A stretch of 64,000 nucleotides of DNA from assembly GCA_947494805.1 (NCBI GenBank), contig CANLWK010000003.1, positions 372,001-436,000 of the forward strand, written 5' to 3'. This document shows, in pieces, positions 35,706 through 45,200 of this stretch. Below the pieces are notes generated by a model. It was given only the letters and a program-made list of their open reading frames with translations, searched no databases and was not told the DNA's origin. Source of the DNA: an uncultured Croceitalea sp. (GTDB lineage: Bacteria; Bacteroidota; Bacteroidia; Flavobacteriales; Flavobacteriaceae). A program made the position numbers and the translations under genes. How positions within the stretch are numbered: the stretch's first letter is position 1; the number at the start of each line of letters is the position of its first letter.

Positions 35706-35710
35706 TTTTG
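35681..35710 (+). promoter_or_regulatory. Consensus promoter of the ALDH gene inside the DUF1304 3' end
   Basis: -33 TTTG (35681-35684) and -7 TAGTTTTG (35703-35710) are both perfect, 18 nt apart. The -7 box overlaps the TAG stop of the DUF1304 gene. Gives a leader of about 30 nt before ATG 35748. Confidence 0.65.
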
Positions 35711-35747
35711 TGAAAAATCTAACAATACATACGCTAAAAGTTACAAA

Positions 35748-37301
35748 ATGTCAAAAATCGCTGCCGCTTTCGGATTGGATAATGCCTTAAAACAACTAGG
35801 ACTTAATGAAATTAATGATGGAACTTCAACCGGCACAAAAAGTTTCGGTTCTGGTGAACTGATTTCATCATATTCTCCTGTTGATGGTGCCTTGATCGGC
35901 AAGGTTAAATCGACTACTCAAGCTGAGTATGAAACAGTGATGGATGCAGCCACCTCAGCTTTTAAAGATTGGAGGTCGGTCCCTGCTCCGCAACGCGGTG
36001 AAATTGTAAGACAATTTGGCGAAAAGTTACGTGAGCTCAAAGAACCGTTAGGCAAACTGGTTTCTTATGAAATGGGCAAATCATACCAAGAAGGTCTGGG
36101 TGAAGTACAGGAAATGATTGACATTTGTGATTTTGCAGTTGGCTTGTCACGACAACTTCATGGACTTACTATGCACTCTGAAAGACCTGGTCATCGAATG
36201 TATGAACAGTACCATCCGCTTGGGGTTGTAGGTATCATTTCTGCTTTTAACTTTCCTGTAGCTGTATGGGCATGGAACACGGCTTTGGCCTGGGTCAGTG
36301 GTGATGTTTGTGTTTGGAAACCTTCAGAAAAAACACCATTGTGCGGTGTTGCCTGCCAAAACATCATTGCAGAGGTCTTAAAAGCCAATAACCTGCCTGA
36401 AGGAATTTCGTGCCTCATTAACGGTGATTATAAAGTTGGCGAAATGATGACCACCGATAAAAGAGTTCCTTTGGTTTCTGCCACGGGATCGATACGAATG
36501 GGTAAAATTGTTGCTCAAGCTGTCGCTGCACGTTTAGGTAAATCTTTGTTAGAACTTGGTGGAAACAATGCCATTATCGTTACACCAGATGCGGATGTTA
36601 AAATGACCGTAATAGGAGCTGTTTTTGGTGCCGTGGGTACTGCAGGACAGCGTTGCACTTCGACCAGAAGATTAATTATTCATGAATCAATGTACGAGCA
36701 AGTAAAAAGCAGTATCGTTGATGCCTACAAACAATTGCGCATTGGCAACCCGCTAGATGAAAGCAACCATGTAGGCCCCCTTATTGATACCGATGCCGTG
36801 GCCATGTACAACGCATCACTAAAAAGTGTGGTCGAAGAGGGCGGTAAAATTTTAGTGGAAGGTGAAGTATTATCAGGTGAGGGCTATGAAAGTGGGTGCT
36901 ATGTGAAACCTGCGATCGTTGAAGCTGACAACTCTTTTGAAACTGTTCAAGAAGAAACTTTTGCCCCTATTCTATACCTTTTGAAATATTCAGGTAATGT
37001 AGAAAACGCGATTGCCCTACAAAATGGAGTTGTACAGGGTCTTTCATCTGCAATTATGACCAACAATCTGCGCGAAGCTGAACGCTTTCTCTCTGCCGCG
37101 GGCAGTGATTGTGGTATTGCAAATGTAAATATTGGAACTTCAGGTGCAGAAATCGGTGGAGCCTTTGGTGGTGAAAAAGAAACAGGGGGTGGACGCGAAA
37201 GTGGCTCAGATGCCTGGAAAATATATATGCGCCGTCAAACCAATACCATTAACTATACTACTGAACTTCCCTTGGCACAAGGAATCAAATTTGACCTTTA
37301 G
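35748..37301 (+). CDS. ALDH7-type aldehyde dehydrogenase
   Basis: 517 aa. Resembles the antiquitin (ALDH7A1)/aminoadipate-semialdehyde dehydrogenase branch: ISAFNFPVAVWAWN, LELGGNNAIIV (catalytic Glu), GTAGQRCTSTRRL with nucleophile Cys, and the branch-typical NVNIGTSGAEIGGAFGGEKE. The expected reaction is NAD-dependent oxidation of a semialdehyde such as alpha-aminoadipate semialdehyde or delta-1-piperideine-6-carboxylate in lysine degradation. Its proximity to a kynurenine-pathway gene could alternatively mean aminomuconate-type semialdehyde oxidation; its sequence fits the first better. Confidence 0.9.
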   Translation: MSKIAAAFGLDNALKQLGLNEINDGTSTGTKSFGSGELISSYSPVDGALIGKVKSTTQAEYETVMDAATSAFKDWRSVPAPQRGEIVRQFGEKLRELKEPLGKLVSYEMGKSYQEGLGEVQEMIDICDFAVGLSRQLHGLTMHSERPGHRMYEQYHPLGVVGIISAFNFPVAVWAWNTALAWVSGDVCVWKPSEKTPLCGVACQNIIAEVLKANNLPEGISCLINGDYKVGEMMTTDKRVPLVSATGSIRMGKIVAQAVAARLGKSLLELGGNNAIIVTPDADVKMTVIGAVFGAVGTAGQRCTSTRRLIIHESMYEQVKSSIVDAYKQLRIGNPLDESNHVGPLIDTDAVAMYNASLKSVVEEGGKILVEGEVLSGEGYESGCYVKPAIVEADNSFETVQEETFAPILYLLKYSGNVENAIALQNGVVQGLSSAIMTNNLREAERFLSAAGSDCGIANVNIGTSGAEIGGAFGGEKETGGGRESGSDAWKIYMRRQTNTINYTTELPLAQGIKFDL

Positions 37302-37304
37302 GAG

Positions 37305-38264
37305 TTATCGACTCAGTGCCTTTAGGTTCTTGTACGAGTTCTTTAAAGTTTCTTCGGGGTTTGGAGCAATATCACGCTCTAGATAATAGTGATCGACACC
37401 AGCCTTTTTGGCCTGTTCGATAATACCCTTGATATCATAAATGCCATCACCAGGGTCGCTCATTAAAGGGAACCCGGCCATCCATTGGTCAGGAGTCTGC
37501 CCATCACCTGAAAAACGAAATTCTTGGGCAGCGTCTTTTATATGCAATAATTTGTAGTGCTTCGGATATTTTTTGAGGTAGTCAATGGGATTGGCCCCTG
37601 CAGCCTGCATCCAGAAGATATCCAGTTCAAATTTGACATGATCTGCATGGGTTTGCTGCAATAAATAGTCCATAGGTATTTGGCCATCTAGCTCCATATG
37701 CTCATAGCCATGGTTATGGTACACGAATCGGATATCGTATTTCGCCATCCTTTCGCCAAATCCATTAAACTCATCAGCAAAACGTTTGTAATGGTCCAAT
37801 GTGTTTTTCTCTTCTTGAATTGCCGGAAGCACAAGGTATTTTGTATCAAGTTTAGCCACCTCATCCAACATTTTATCAAGTCCTATCCGCAAGGTATTCA
37901 AATCTGTGTGCATTGAAGGTGTAGTTAGTCCGAAGTCCTTGAGCATTTGCTTTACTTCGTTTATTTTGTATCCATAGAATGCATCGTTTTCAACACCCAG
38001 CATGGGCTTTATCTTGTTCCATTCATCCTTAGCTGCCTGACTGCTGAAATCATAAGGTCCGAAAAATTCAATTTCTCTATACCCTAAATCACTGATAAGC
38101 TTCAGGGTTCCTTTTAAGTCTTTATCAACCATTTTAGGTATGGTAAAAAGTTGAACCCCTAAATTGGTTTCGTTTAAAAGTGAGGAAAAGTTTCGAAAAG
38201 ATGAGGAAATTGCCATGGCCCCAGCACCTAAAGTGACATTCTTTAAAGCAGTTCTACGTTTCAT
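37305..38264 (-). CDS. Secreted sugar phosphate isomerase/epimerase-like protein (xylose isomerase-like TIM barrel)
   Basis: 319 aa from ATG 38264 (MKRRTALKNVTLGAGAMAISSS), which starts with a twin-arginine-like signal; an upstream frame to 38327 is rejected because it runs into a terminator hairpin. AP endonuclease 2/xylose isomerase-like barrel: GYREIEFFGPYDF, PSMHTDLNTL, FVYHNHGYEH, VKFELDIFWMQAAG, HIKDAAQ, YLERD. The His/Glu/Asp metal ligands typical of the superfamily are present. Substrate unknown. Its leader contains a terminator-like hairpin. Confidence 0.88.
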   Translation of the reverse strand: MKRRTALKNVTLGAGAMAISSSFRNFSSLLNETNLGVQLFTIPKMVDKDLKGTLKLISDLGYREIEFFGPYDFSSQAAKDEWNKIKPMLGVENDAFYGYKINEVKQMLKDFGLTTPSMHTDLNTLRIGLDKMLDEVAKLDTKYLVLPAIQEEKNTLDHYKRFADEFNGFGERMAKYDIRFVYHNHGYEHMELDGQIPMDYLLQQTHADHVKFELDIFWMQAAGANPIDYLKKYPKHYKLLHIKDAAQEFRFSGDGQTPDQWMAGFPLMSDPGDGIYDIKGIIEQAKKAGVDHYYLERDIAPNPEETLKNSYKNLKALSR

Positions 38265-38319
38265 GATTTTATATTGGTACAACAAATTACAAAAGTCTTC
38301 TGTCTTTTGTCCAACGGTA

Positions 38320-38361
38320 AAAAACAAAAAACCGCTACCCTAAATTGGACAACGGCTTTTT
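38320..38361 (-). terminator. Attenuator or sRNA terminator upstream of the sugar isomerase gene
   Basis: Minus-strand stem AAAAA-G-CCG + TTGTCC pairing with GGGTAG + CGGTTTTT around loop AATTTA, followed by TTTTTTG and a second T run. The three inner G-U pairs form only in minus-strand RNA (the plus strand would have C/A mismatches), so the structure belongs to a leftward transcript. Confidence 0.6.
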
Positions 38362-38380
38362 AAAACCAACTTAACTAACT

Positions 38381-38409
38381 CAAACTTAGTATTTGAAACC
38401 CTACTTCAA
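38381..38409 (-). promoter_or_regulatory. Candidate leftward promoter ahead of the attenuator
   Basis: -33 TTG (38409-38407) and a perfect -7 box TAAGTTTG (38388-38381) with 18-nt spacing. Transcription would start near 38374, about 15 nt before the hairpin and 110 nt before ATG 38264. Confidence 0.5.
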
Positions 38410-38493
38410 TGCCGGATCTTTGTCGGGAGAAATAGGGTGTTTTTCACTTATGTTCAAATTTCAGAATTTGTGGTCACACCGTAAACCAACATA

Positions 38494-38529
38494 GTACAAG
38501 TGGTACAAAAAACTGTATAGTTGGTACAA
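38494..38529. repeat. Three GTACAA direct repeats
   Basis: GTACAA at 38494, 38503 and 38524; the latter two are extended to TGGTACAA and are 21 bp apart (two helical turns), the spacing typical of paired half-sites such as those bound by LytTR regulators. Located 150 nt upstream of the OmpA gene. Confidence 0.35.
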
Positions 38530-38677
38530 TTCTAGAAACTCCAGTTTTAATGGAAACTCTTCCTCCAAGCAAGACTATGTTCTATAAACCCTTGGTTTAC
38601 AATAATTTCATTAACAAATCTTTATTTTTTTAACTAATTTTTAATATTTTGTGGCTTGAACACTACTAAAATTAAAA

Positions 38678-39589
38678 ATGATGAAAAATCTTTCCTATTT
38701 AATTGGTATTCTGATTACCATTGCGATAGGAACCTACCTCTATTTTACTTTGTGCAGTAGCTGCCATTTGGCCATGGCGGAAAAAGTGCCTGTACAAGAA
38801 GACGTAGCTCCGATTGCAGCTCCTGAACCCTCCTCATTTCCGTTTGCTATCAGTGATGGCAACTACACGTTCAACGTAAATGACAATTTCAATTTCAACC
38901 TATCATCAAACACTGTTCTGATGCCATTGTCAGCTGATGTCAAAAACGGTGTTGACAGCTTAAAAGGTTATCTAACAGCTAATTCAGATAAGGTGATTGA
39001 TATCACAGGGCTCTACGGTAGTGATGAAGAGAACCCCACTGCTTTTCCGAACCTGGGATTGGCCCGTGCCAATACGGTAAAGAACTACTTGGTATCGCAA
39101 GGGGTATCATCTGCCCAGACCAATACCTTTGGTAAACTGATGGATGATTTGGTTCCTTCAGAGAATAAATTGCTGGGGCCAGTGACCTATGCTATATCCC
39201 AAAGCTCTGAAACAGCAGAAGAAGACTTAAAGGCTTTGTACGAAGAAATCAAAGCGAATCCGTTAGTACTTTATTTTAGTAGTGGAGAAGCTGCTATCAA
39301 TCTTACTACCGAACAACGGCAAAAAGTCGCAAACATTACCAAATACCTGGACAAAGTGGAAAATGCAACTTGCAATGTTATTGGTCACACCGATAACACT
39401 GGTGGTAGAATCAACAATATCACACTTGGTCAAGAACGTGCCGATTTTGCAATGGCCTATTTGATCCGTAACGGAATTCCTGCTTCTAAAATCAGGTCAA
39501 ATTCGGAAGGGCCTGACAATCCAATAGCTACAAATGCGACGGAAGAGGGCAGATCTAAGAACAGAAGAACTGTTGTAACATTAAACTAA
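38678..39589 (+). CDS. Membrane-anchored OmpA-like protein with CxxCH motif
   Basis: 303 aa (start ATG 38678 or the adjacent ATG 38681). N-terminal helix (about 5-24) is followed at once by CSSCH (Cys26, Cys29, His30), a Pro/Glu-rich linker, a degenerate OmpA-like domain (about 75-165) and a good C-terminal OmpA domain (about 185-300; GHTDNTGGRINN, LGQERADFAMAYLI, RSKNRRTVVTL) that should bind peptidoglycan. The anchor looks like a transmembrane helix, not a cleaved signal, and there is no lipobox. First gene of a pair (26 nt to the next). Confidence 0.85.
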   Translation: MMKNLSYLIGILITIAIGTYLYFTLCSSCHLAMAEKVPVQEDVAPIAAPEPSSFPFAISDGNYTFNVNDNFNFNLSSNTVLMPLSADVKNGVDSLKGYLTANSDKVIDITGLYGSDEENPTAFPNLGLARANTVKNYLVSQGVSSAQTNTFGKLMDDLVPSENKLLGPVTYAISQSSETAEEDLKALYEEIKANPLVLYFSSGEAAINLTTEQRQKVANITKYLDKVENATCNVIGHTDNTGGRINNITLGQERADFAMAYLIRNGIPASKIRSNSEGPDNPIATNATEEGRSKNRRTVVTLN

Positions 39590-39615
39590 TTCAATAACGC
39601 TTAAAACTATAAAAA

Positions 39616-40176
39616 ATGAATTTTGAAAATATCTGGTGCTGGTTGATTCCGCTTTTGGTTGGTGCAATATGCGGCCTTTTAGGCTATTTTTGGGGCAAGG
39701 GCAATAAAGAGGTGATTGACAACTCGGCGGACCTTAAGAAGTTAGAGGATAAAAACACCAAGCTACAGGCCGATCTAGATGCTTGCAACAAAAAACTAAG
39801 TGAAAGACCTACTGCAGCTCCTGAGGCACCAAAACCTAATGTCGCTTCTGCGCTTACAGCAAGTGCACCTGTAATCACTTTTGATGCAAATGCCGCCAAA
39901 GCTGCTTTTGGCAAACGTGTCAAACAAGATGACCTTAAAATTGTTGAAGGCATTGGCCCAAAAATTGAAGGGCTGTTCCACAGTTTTGATATTAAAACAT
40001 GGCAAGCCCTTTCAGATGTCTCGGTTGCCAAATGTCAAGAGGTCCTTGATTCAGGGGGTAAACGTTATCAAGTACATGACCCAGCATCTTGGCCAATGCA
40101 AGCCAAAATGGCCTATAAAGGCGAATGGAAACAATTGGCCAAATGGCAAGACGAACATAAAGCCGGAAAACTATAA
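39616..40176 (+). CDS. Membrane-anchored protein with helix-hairpin-helix-like domain
   Basis: 186 aa. N-terminal helix IWCWLIPLLVGAICGLLGYF, a coiled-coil segment (about 32-65, LKKLEDKNTKLQADLDACNKKL), an Ala/Pro linker and a C-terminal domain (about 105-186) with LKIVEGIGPKIEGLF, the consensus of an HhH-type fold, then SVAKCQEVLDSGGKRYQVHDP and PMQAKMAYKGEWKQL. The same domain appears fused to OmpA proteins in relatives as far as I recall, which fits the gene order here. Function unknown. Confidence 0.7.
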   Translation: MNFENIWCWLIPLLVGAICGLLGYFWGKGNKEVIDNSADLKKLEDKNTKLQADLDACNKKLSERPTAAPEAPKPNVASALTASAPVITFDANAAKAAFGKRVKQDDLKIVEGIGPKIEGLFHSFDIKTWQALSDVSVAKCQEVLDSGGKRYQVHDPASWPMQAKMAYKGEWKQLAKWQDEHKAGKL

Positions 40177-40206
40177 ACACTAACTAAGCTCAATAACCAC
40201 CAAAAG

Positions 40207-40237
40207 AAAACCGGTTTCAATTGAAACCGGTTTTTTA
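40207..40237. terminator. Bidirectional terminator
   Basis: Perfect 12-bp stem (40207-40218 with 40223-40234) around AATT, fully palindromic, with T runs on both strands. It terminates the OmpA/HhH operon and the desaturase gene; the desaturase stop codon (40235-40237) overlaps the plus-strand T tract. Confidence 0.9.
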
Positions 40238-41230
40238 CAACATTCCGTTAGCTTCAACCCATTTGAACTTATACTGCTCGTGACCAAACTGCATCCGCTC
40301 TGAAATACGCTGCAAACGGTCTGGTAGTTTCATTAAATAATCTCGAGCCTTTTCTGCTTGTTCTGAGAGCGAACTTATATTTCCGATATCCCAATAGTCG
40401 TTCAATTTTCTGAGAATGTCGACATAATCTTGCGCTGTGTAAACGCCAAGACGTTGGGCACAATTTGAAAATAGTTCAAAAGCTGAACTTATCTCTTCAC
40501 CCGATTCCCTCAAAAAGTGAGCCGGCATCACAATCTTCTTCTTCATCATGTCCGCAAAGGCCAACATCATACCATTCGCATCTTGTCCGAAAATTGTATT
40601 CACAAACTCTCTGTAAGCCAAATGATGTCGCATCTCGTCACCTGCGATGATATTGCACATCTTACCCAGAAGGGCATTGCCTTTTTGTTTGGCCAATTTG
40701 CCCACTCGCTTGTGTGAAATATTTGTTGCCAATTCTTGAAAAGTGGTATATACAAAATTCTTGTAAGGGTCTCGGTCGGTGCCAATGTCAAAACCATCCG
40801 CAATAAGATGTTGCGTTGTAATCTCGATTTCACGCATGTTTACGCGACCTGATAGGTATAAATATTTATTGAGCACATCACCATGTCGATTTTCTTCGGC
40901 CGTCCAGGCACGTACCCATTTTGACCAGCCGTTTTCTTTACCTGAATGTTGGTCAACTCCTTCAACATCCATAAGCCAAGACTCGTAGGTAGGCAGGGCT
41001 TCTTCGGTAATGGTATCTGCAACAAGGGTCACCCAGAAATCATATCCCAATTCTTTTGCTTCTTCCCTAATTTGTTCAACTTCATCAAAAAAGGAATCTT
41101 CTTGTGAATTGGGCAGAAAATCCGTGGGTTGCCATATTTTTTCAATCGGCACCAAAAAGTCATCCATAAACCCTTTAACTTTTGGTTCAATGGCCTGCAT
41201 GACCTCTAGTCTAATATTTTTTAAGGACAT
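40235..41230 (-). CDS. Acyl-ACP desaturase
   Basis: 331 aa, soluble di-iron desaturase that introduces a double bond in acyl-ACP. Iron-binding ENRHGD (about 113-118) and DEMRHH (about 199-204), plus the Glu in the EELATN-type helix FQELATNISHKRV. Length and motifs match the plant-type stearoyl-ACP desaturase family. Probably adjusts membrane fatty acids. The C-terminus is 4 codons after FKWVEAN. The adjacent metallophosphatase gene is upstream on the same strand (33 nt). Confidence 0.93.
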   Translation of the reverse strand: MSLKNIRLEVMQAIEPKVKGFMDDFLVPIEKIWQPTDFLPNSQEDSFFDEVEQIREEAKELGYDFWVTLVADTITEEALPTYESWLMDVEGVDQHSGKENGWSKWVRAWTAEENRHGDVLNKYLYLSGRVNMREIEITTQHLIADGFDIGTDRDPYKNFVYTTFQELATNISHKRVGKLAKQKGNALLGKMCNIIAGDEMRHHLAYREFVNTIFGQDANGMMLAFADMMKKKIVMPAHFLRESGEEISSAFELFSNCAQRLGVYTAQDYVDILRKLNDYWDIGNISSLSEQAEKARDYLMKLPDRLQRISERMQFGHEQYKFKWVEANGML

Positions 41231-41263
41231 CCTTTTGTTTTTTGTAAAGGTCTTGATAATTAT

Positions 41264-41989
41264 TTAGTTTCTTCCTTTTTCATCAGGATATAAACTTTGT
41301 ACCGGATCGCTTTGCCAAAACTCCTTGGTTTTGACGTCCATGATGGTCAGGGGCCCTTTAAATGCCGCACCGGTATCTACATTCCAAACATTAGCACCAT
41401 TTTCAGGCACCGCATGTCCTATTTTAGAAATGGGGGTATGCCCAATAAAAACTTCTTTATAATGGGTCAGGCGTTTCGGAAAGTTTTTGTCCCCAGGTTT
41501 TAGATTCGGGTCCAAGGCTTTAGCTAGTTCCCATAATGTTCTGTCCCAATAGAAAAGCTTTTCAAAATATTCGTGCTCAACTCCCTTTAAATTAGTGTAC
41601 CCAGCGTGCAGGTACAATCGATTATCTTCGTCTAGATAGGTGTTCTCTAAATTCTCGTAAAATTCTAAATGTGCTTTCCATTCTCCCCTATCGACTTTCA
41701 AGTATGAGGCTCTAGTGGCTTGACCACCATGCGCCAACCAGGTTGAATTATTCTCTCCCGTTAGCATCCAGTCTCTGCATAGTTCATCGTGATTGCCCCT
41801 TATAAACGTGCAGGTATGCGTTTGCATCAAACTGATTAAAAAGGACACCGTTTCAAAAGCATCACTCCATGAGTCCACATAATCCCCCAAAAAAATAAGG
41901 TGGTCATCAGTGGTAACCTTGGCACGTTCTAAGATTTGTTCCAACGCTTTGAGTCCGGAATGGATGTCTCCGACAACGAGTCTTCTCAT
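41264..41989 (-). CDS. Calcineurin-like metallophosphoesterase
   Basis: 241 aa, serine/threonine phosphatase-type fold with the full metal set: GDIHSG (about 7-12), GDYVDSW (about 35-41), GNHDEL (about 65-70), LHAGY (His) and GHTPISK (His). Similar proteins act on phosphoproteins or dinucleoside tetraphosphates; substrate unknown. Probably co-transcribed with the downstream desaturase gene. Confidence 0.9.
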   Translation of the reverse strand: MRRLVVGDIHSGLKALEQILERAKVTTDDHLIFLGDYVDSWSDAFETVSFLISLMQTHTCTFIRGNHDELCRDWMLTGENNSTWLAHGGQATRASYLKVDRGEWKAHLEFYENLENTYLDEDNRLYLHAGYTNLKGVEHEYFEKLFYWDRTLWELAKALDPNLKPGDKNFPKRLTHYKEVFIGHTPISKIGHAVPENGANVWNVDTGAAFKGPLTIMDVKTKEFWQSDPVQSLYPDEKGRN

Positions 41990-42258
41990 TAATTCAAATT
42001 TTTACCAATAATACGTACAAATTCAGGTTTGGGTATCTCAGCGGTAAAAATTAATGTCGAAAGAGGAATCAAAAGGTTCTTTAAGCAATTGCATTCATGG
42101 GTATTATCTTCTATTCTCTTTGCAGAAAAACCCTAGCCGAAATAGGCGGAAAATGCAATAGGCGAAAAATTTAGTGCATTATGTCGATCAATTGGTCTCA
42201 GTCGTCGTGTTTTAACACATTTTTAATATATTCTGAAGCTTAATGAAAACTACACAAT
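41990..42258. other. Intergenic region before the T9SS cargo gene
   Basis: 269 nt, no gene. Contains a direct repeat AATAGGCG at 42141 and 42157 (16-bp period) but no other clear element. No perfect -7 box. Confidence 0.35.
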
Positions 42259-45200
42259 ATGAAAACACCTCTACTCAAAAATTCCAAGTTTTTCATTCTA
42301 ACTCTTGGTCTTTTATTAACTACCAGTCTTTTGTTTTCCCAGCAATTGCAAAGAAAATATTCTGGTAATCTTCAAAAAGGGCACATGCTCTACAAAAACT
42401 CAAAGATTTATGACAGTAAAACAGGTCCGGTTGGTGTCAAACCAAATCAGACTGGTGATCGTGCCATGGACAGATGGCTTTATGAGGTAGGTATTTTGCA
42501 AAACCCATATACCAAAAAAATACCTATAAACATTGAACTTAACTCAGCCTTGTTCTCTGAACGCATTGCAATGAGCAAACTTACTCCTGAAGGATTGAAT
42601 ACCTTGGCAAAGGACCGCATAGGTAAGCGTCGTGGTTGGGAAAACCGAGGGCCAGGAAATGTAGGTGGCAGAACAAGAGCCCTTGCCCTTGACCTCAATG
42701 ATGAAAATATAGTTTTCGCTGGAGGCGTCTCTGGAGGTCTTTACCGCTCCACCAATTTAGGACAGACTTGGACCAAAGTTACCAAAAGAAGACAATCACC
42801 GAGCATTACTGCCATAGCACAAGACCCAAGACCTGGTTACAGACACATTTGGTACTATGCCTCAGGGGAGCGTTTCGGCAACTCTGCCTCGGCTTCAGGT
42901 GCTTTTTACCAAGGGTCAGGCATTTTTAAATCTATCAATAGTGGTAACTCTTTTCGCCAATTAAAAAATACAAATGACGGCGATGTCACCTCTTTCTCGT
43001 CATTTGATTTAATCAATAGTATTGCTGTACATCCGCATACGGGTGATGTCTACGTAGCTACTTTTGACGGCATGTTCAGGTCCACTAACGGAGGACGTAG
43101 TTTTGATGAGGTGCTACCAAGTGCTTTTGACAGTGCTACTGAAGTCATTATCACGCCATCAGGCAGAATTTATGCTACCGTTGATATTTTTGGCGAAGCC
43201 AACGCAGGATTCTATTATAGTGATAATGGTACTGATTTTGTAAATATCACTCCTGAAAACATTGTACCTTCTTTTGGCAGAACCAAAATGGCTTTTGATC
43301 CATCAGATGAAAACCGTGTTTATTTCTTCTCGGCGAACCTAGGAGATGGAATCGAAGCATTTTTATGGAGATATCAAGACGATGCCGAAACACCAGAAGA
43401 GCAATGGGTAGATTTAAGCCTAAACCTACCTGTGAACATTGGGGGTGTAGCTGGTGACCTTGACCTTCAAGGCACTTATAACATGGTTATAGAAGTACAT
43501 CCTACAAAACCTGACATCGTTTTTGTCGGCGGAACAAACCTCTATCGTTCTACCACGGGCTTTACCACACCTACGGGATTTGAAAGTTGGATTGGTGGAT
43601 ACACAATTTTTGCCAATAGTTTCGCATTATATCCAAACCACCATCCGGATCAACATAACTTGGTGTTTTTGCCTTCAAATCCTGATAGGGCAATATCAGC
43701 AAATGATGGGGGCGTTCAACTCACAGAAGATGTTACCCAGGCCGATAATCCAGTGGCATGGATTTCTTTGAACAATAACTACATTACTACACAACCCTAT
43801 GCCATATCAATGGATATGGGTACAGAGAGTACAGATCTATTGGCTGGTTTTCAAGATAATGGAAGTTGGTTTACAGATTCTGAAAGTTTGTTGGACCCAT
43901 GGATAAGTGATTTTGGAGGTGATGGAACATACAATGCCATCGCTGACGGCGGCCTTACCCGATACGTCTCCGCTCAGTTTGGAAACACTTTCCGGTTAAA
44001 TTTTGATGCAGAAGGAAACTTTGTTTCTTTCACTAGGGTTACCCCAGCAGGAGCTTCAGGTTTTGGGTTTGTTGCTCCATTTATACTAGATGCCAACAAT
44101 GACAATATCATGTATTATCCCGCGGGCAATGTCATGTGGAGAAATGATAACTTAGACAATATTCCTCTATTTTCAAATGCACCGGCCAGTGAAGGATGGT
44201 CAAGGCTAGATGGTTCATTAGTGGCCGATGGCTCAACCATTACAGCACTGGATATTTCAAAATTCCCTTTGGCCAACACTTTATATTATGGTACCGCAAA
44301 TGGCCAAATCTTCAAAATGGAAAACGCCAATCTTGATGGACAACAAGCTGAAGATGTCTCAACGGGAAGAGGACTGCCACCAGGTAATGTCAACAATATT
44401 TATGTGGATCCGAAAAATCCTGATAGAGTATTTGCAGTATTCTCAAACTATAACATCCCGAGTATCTTTATGACACGTAACGGAGGGGAGACTTGGAAAG
44501 ACATAAGTGGTAATCTTGAAGAAAACAAAGATGGAACGGGCAATGGTCCCTCTGTACGTTGGTTTTCAATGTTGGGCAACAAAGACGGTTACTTTGCTGG
44601 CACAAGCACTGGGCTTTACTTTACCAAGGATCTTTCAGGGAAAAAGACCGACTGGAAACGCATATCCCAGGTCGGTAACAACGTTATTCCACAAATCAAG
44701 ACCAGAAAAGATGGTTTTGTTGCAGCTGCCGCCCATGGTAATGGGGTGTACAGTGCAAACTTTAGGGTTACCCCCTTACCAGAAGCCAAACTATCTGTAG
44801 CGAATCTCATAGACGACCTCACATTGCCAATTAGTTTTCCTGACACGGTGAAAATTAATTTGAACGAGGTGTTCACCAGCACTAGAAGAAGGGCCGTTAT
44901 CAATTATGAGATTACAAATAGCAATGACGCCTTGGCAAATGTTTCACGTACTGACAGTATATTGAATGTAATAATCAATCCAGGCCTGGTAGGTACCGCA
45001 TCAATTGGGATAATTGCAAGATCAGGACGAGAAAAAGTATCTGAAGGTTTCAGAGTAAATGTTATTGAACCTGCAATTTATGAACAAAATGATCCTGTTG
45101 TCAACAGTACCCCATCACAGCTGTTTACAGATTTTGGTGGTTTAGCCCAATCTGCAGACGATTTCATTGTTCCTGAAGGCTCAAAATGGACCATAAACCG

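Larger units (their letters stand above)
38265..38677. other. 413-nt intergenic region between divergent genes
   Basis: No coding frame. It holds, on the minus strand, a candidate promoter and a terminator-like hairpin (separate entries), and on the OmpA side three GTACAA repeats. Confidence 0.6.

Noticed and set aside
38264-38327. Longer N-terminus for the sugar isomerase gene
   Set aside because: The extra residues would displace the twin-arginine-like signal and extend into the terminator hairpin.
40207-40234. 28-bp perfect palindrome considered as an operator
   Set aside because: It lies between convergent genes and has T runs on both strands, so a bidirectional terminator explains it fully.
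42141-42164. Direct repeat AATAGGCG with 16-bp period
   Set aside because: Two short copies only, no structure and no gene-regulatory context; likely chance.
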